From Larix sibirica (Eukaryota; Streptophyta; Pinopsida; Pinales; Pinaceae): a DNA stretch of 31,821 nucleotides. The notes under the pieces were generated by a model. The model was not told where the DNA came from. It saw only the letters and a program-made list of their open reading frames with translations, and made no database searches. Both the position numbers and the translations under genes were made by a program. Shown here piece by piece: positions 29,967 through 31,821 of this stretch (position 1 is the first letter of the stretch; every line of letters starts with the position of its first letter). The stretch is from NCBI GenBank assembly GCA_004151065.3, contig NWUY0304442647.1:1-31821 (forward strand). The letters are read 5' to 3'.

Positions 29967-30240
29967 AACTTGTTTCTAAAGGCTAATTGGGAGCTTAATG
30001 CATGGATCTTAATAAGGTATTATCTCTATATGGCCTTTAGGACTGGTACTAAGGCTGCTGGTACTTAAGGACTAATCAAGTAAGAAAGCAAGTCTTTACT
30101 CCATGGAACTATAGGTGCATAGACTAAAATAGTGTATCTATGGCTAATGGACATGGACTACAGAGGCATGGGACTAAATAGAGACCAGGGACTAAGACCA
30201 GGTGGTGCATCATAATATAAACGAATTCTGGCAGTCTCTC
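29967..30240 (+). repeat. Dispersed repeat copy B (relative of 21179-21303)
   Basis: CTTGTTTCTAAAGGCT (about 29968-29983) and AAGACCAGG...GCATCATAATATAAACGAATTCTGGCAGTCT (30194-30237) match copy A in the same order. The interval is about 105 bp longer and contains additional GGNACTAAGG / GGGACTAA words, so the tandem units have expanded or diverged differently in the two copies. Confidence 0.6.
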
Positions 30241-31101
30241 TCTAAGACCTTATAATATGCATACTCAAAAGGGCAGATTTATTGTAGTTGGTTATATCCA
30301 ACAAAGGCATTAGACTCCTAAATAAATTAATAAGCTATCCATTAGGATAAGTAGTAAGGTAAGTTTCGGGTAAATAAAGTATGTTCCATTCTGAAAGCCC
30401 TCCCAATGGGGGTATACTAGTGTGTGTCCTGATGATGTTTCCTTTACTCGCATATCTACGTTATATATACTCGACCTAATTAAATGAAATAATTGTGGGG
30501 GGGAGCATACAGAGGCTAGGTGCAATTCAATTCCATAGTGGAGCCGTTGCATCCATCTTTGTCGTGTTTGGTTTGGACAAGCAGGATTGAAAAAGCCTCC
30601 TCCTGACTACTAATGAGTCCCTCCGGGTCCTTCTCATTGGGCATGTTTCCTTGTTTCAAAAAGCATTTTGATGGGTGAGATGATCCCCTTTTTGATTCAT
30701 CTGGGTAAAAGAAATGGAATTTCTATGTAAATAAATAGGGCATTTCCTTTCGTTTCCCCTAGTGGATGTCCCCCCCATTGCTTCTGCCAACTGCATATGC
30801 TTCCTCCCTTATAGTTAGGGGAGTGTGAGAGGCTTTAAGTAAAGGGGGCTTCCACTTGCATAAATTTATTTATTCATATGCTATGAATGGAAGCCCGGGC
30901 ATTAAATACTAAAGAATCTAAGAGGATAACTAAACCCAAAAGGAAGAAGTAAGAGTGATGTTCCTAGCGGAAGAAGAGAAGAGATATCCCGATATGTATT
31001 GAAATAAATATCATAAAATAGAGCTAAGCTGCTGTAGGGCTTGCACCGTAAAAAATAAGGGAGAGGGTAAATAAATAAGAAAAGCCGATATAACCTGCAC
31101 G
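30241..31101. other. Spacer, no supported gene
   Basis: A minus-strand frame at 30310-30552 and nearby sequence matched nothing I know. No RNA gene is seen. Confidence 0.4.
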
Positions 31102-31124
31102 CTACGGAACACTAATGTTCCTAT
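31102..31124 (+). repeat. GCTACGGAAC-N6-GTTCCTA mini-hairpin, copy 2
   Basis: This is the same motif as at 126-146, in the same orientation; GGAAC pairs with GTTCC around a 6-nt loop. Confidence 0.4.
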
Positions 31125-31821
31125 CTGCCACTTACAGATAAGATCTATTATATTAATAAAACCAAATAGACCTACCTACCTACCTCACTAAATCTCCCGG
31201 GTATGGTGTGATGTTAAACGGGGTATATCTCTATAATGGGTGGAGCCTTCTCTCTGGGGTATTTTGTGACGGGTCCTTATGGGGCATTCCGTGAACCCCG
31301 TCCGCCTTAAACACAAGGTTGAAAGTATAAGCAAGCAATACATTTCCTTTTCCTTGCCTCACGTGCTAGGCTCAATCTCACTCGTCTGGCGGCAACTGGA
31401 ACTAACTCAATGTATATTTAATCAGTCGGGGTAAGTATTTTCCTTCTCCCCTTCTCTCGTCTGTTGGGAACATGGGGCTTAAAGGTAACATCACCACATC
31501 ATCTCTCTCGTTCAGAGATTCGTAAAGCCAGCCCGAAGCAAGCAGCAGCGAGGTTATTATAGCCTAAAAAGCACACCACCAGCCCAGTTCCTATCTCAGC
31601 CTGCAAGTAACGATGCCTTAACGAAAAACCAGTAAAAGCAAGCATCAAGGCGCTCAACCTCCAAAGGATTCCATCCCGCCAATCTTAGAGAAACTTTACC
31701 TGGGTTAGAGAAAGGGATTTACCTGTCTCACCTCATCCAAGTATTGGTTCCGGCTCCTTAAGAGCAAGTACAATAGAGTTTCTGGATTGATAATAGCCCC
31801 CTAGACAATAGATACAGTTTC
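31125..31821. other. Spacer, no supported gene
   Basis: It contains a short CCTA run (31169-31183) and the 13-bp inverted-repeat partner (31457-31469) of the left edge. No gene or RNA is recognised. Confidence 0.4.

Overview
This window looks like non-coding plant organellar DNA, most probably from the large, gene-poor mitochondrial genome of a seed plant; a gymnosperm is possible but not shown. The evidence is indirect. I found no intact gene of any recognised family, no rRNA and no intact tRNA. CpG does not look depleted in most of the window, which argues against methylated plant nuclear DNA. Stops are frequent in all frames. The only recognisable coding sequences are decayed pieces of nuclear-type plant retrotransposons, as is common in seed-plant mitochondrial spacers. 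A nuclear or unplaced plant contig cannot be excluded from sequence reading alone.

Layout. 1-11.3 kb is mostly featureless spacer with a few hairpins, a 34-bp imperfect tandem repeat (4.5 kb), one 84-codon orphan ORF (5.4 kb), a GGATTGG-rich block (7.4-7.8 kb) and a CAGATGTT-like block (9.6-10.0 kb). 11.7-12.7 kb carries three decayed coding stretches on the minus strand; one is clearly a LINE-type reverse transcriptase piece with a frameshift. 13.57-14.88 kb is a C/T-rich degenerate repeat field with a period near 59 bp. 16.46-17.1 kb has an extremely C-poor tract followed by a TGCTGG-rich repeat block. 17.25-19.56 kb is AT-rich, TpA-rich DNA packed with stops. 19.60-19.90 kb (minus) is a Ty3/gypsy Gag fragment with one internal stop, followed by a possible LTR-like stretch (20.47-20.87 kb). 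21.2-21.9 kb holds three adjacent tandem families. 22.2-22.9 kb has the longest ORF (123 codons) and a duplicated segment overlapping its 3' end. 23.6-24.3 kb (minus) has two more coding-like remnants. 25.2-26.25 kb is a G-rich field of CCCAAGGC / GTAGGTATGAGG words. A tRNA-like remnant lies at 26.76-26.83 kb. 27.9-29.5 kb is a run of short tandem arrays (17, 21 and about 16 bp, plus a GNY triplet run). 29.97-30.24 kb is a diverged copy of part of the 21.2 kb repeat. The rest is spacer.

How it fits together. There is no operon or pathway here. The main organising principle is that much of the window consists of adjacent blocks, each with its own degenerate short-period vocabulary and often its own strand skew, plus inserted retroelement debris. 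That pattern suggests repeated local tandem amplification followed by decay, and it is the most interesting feature of the window. All calls come from reading by eye; no search was run.
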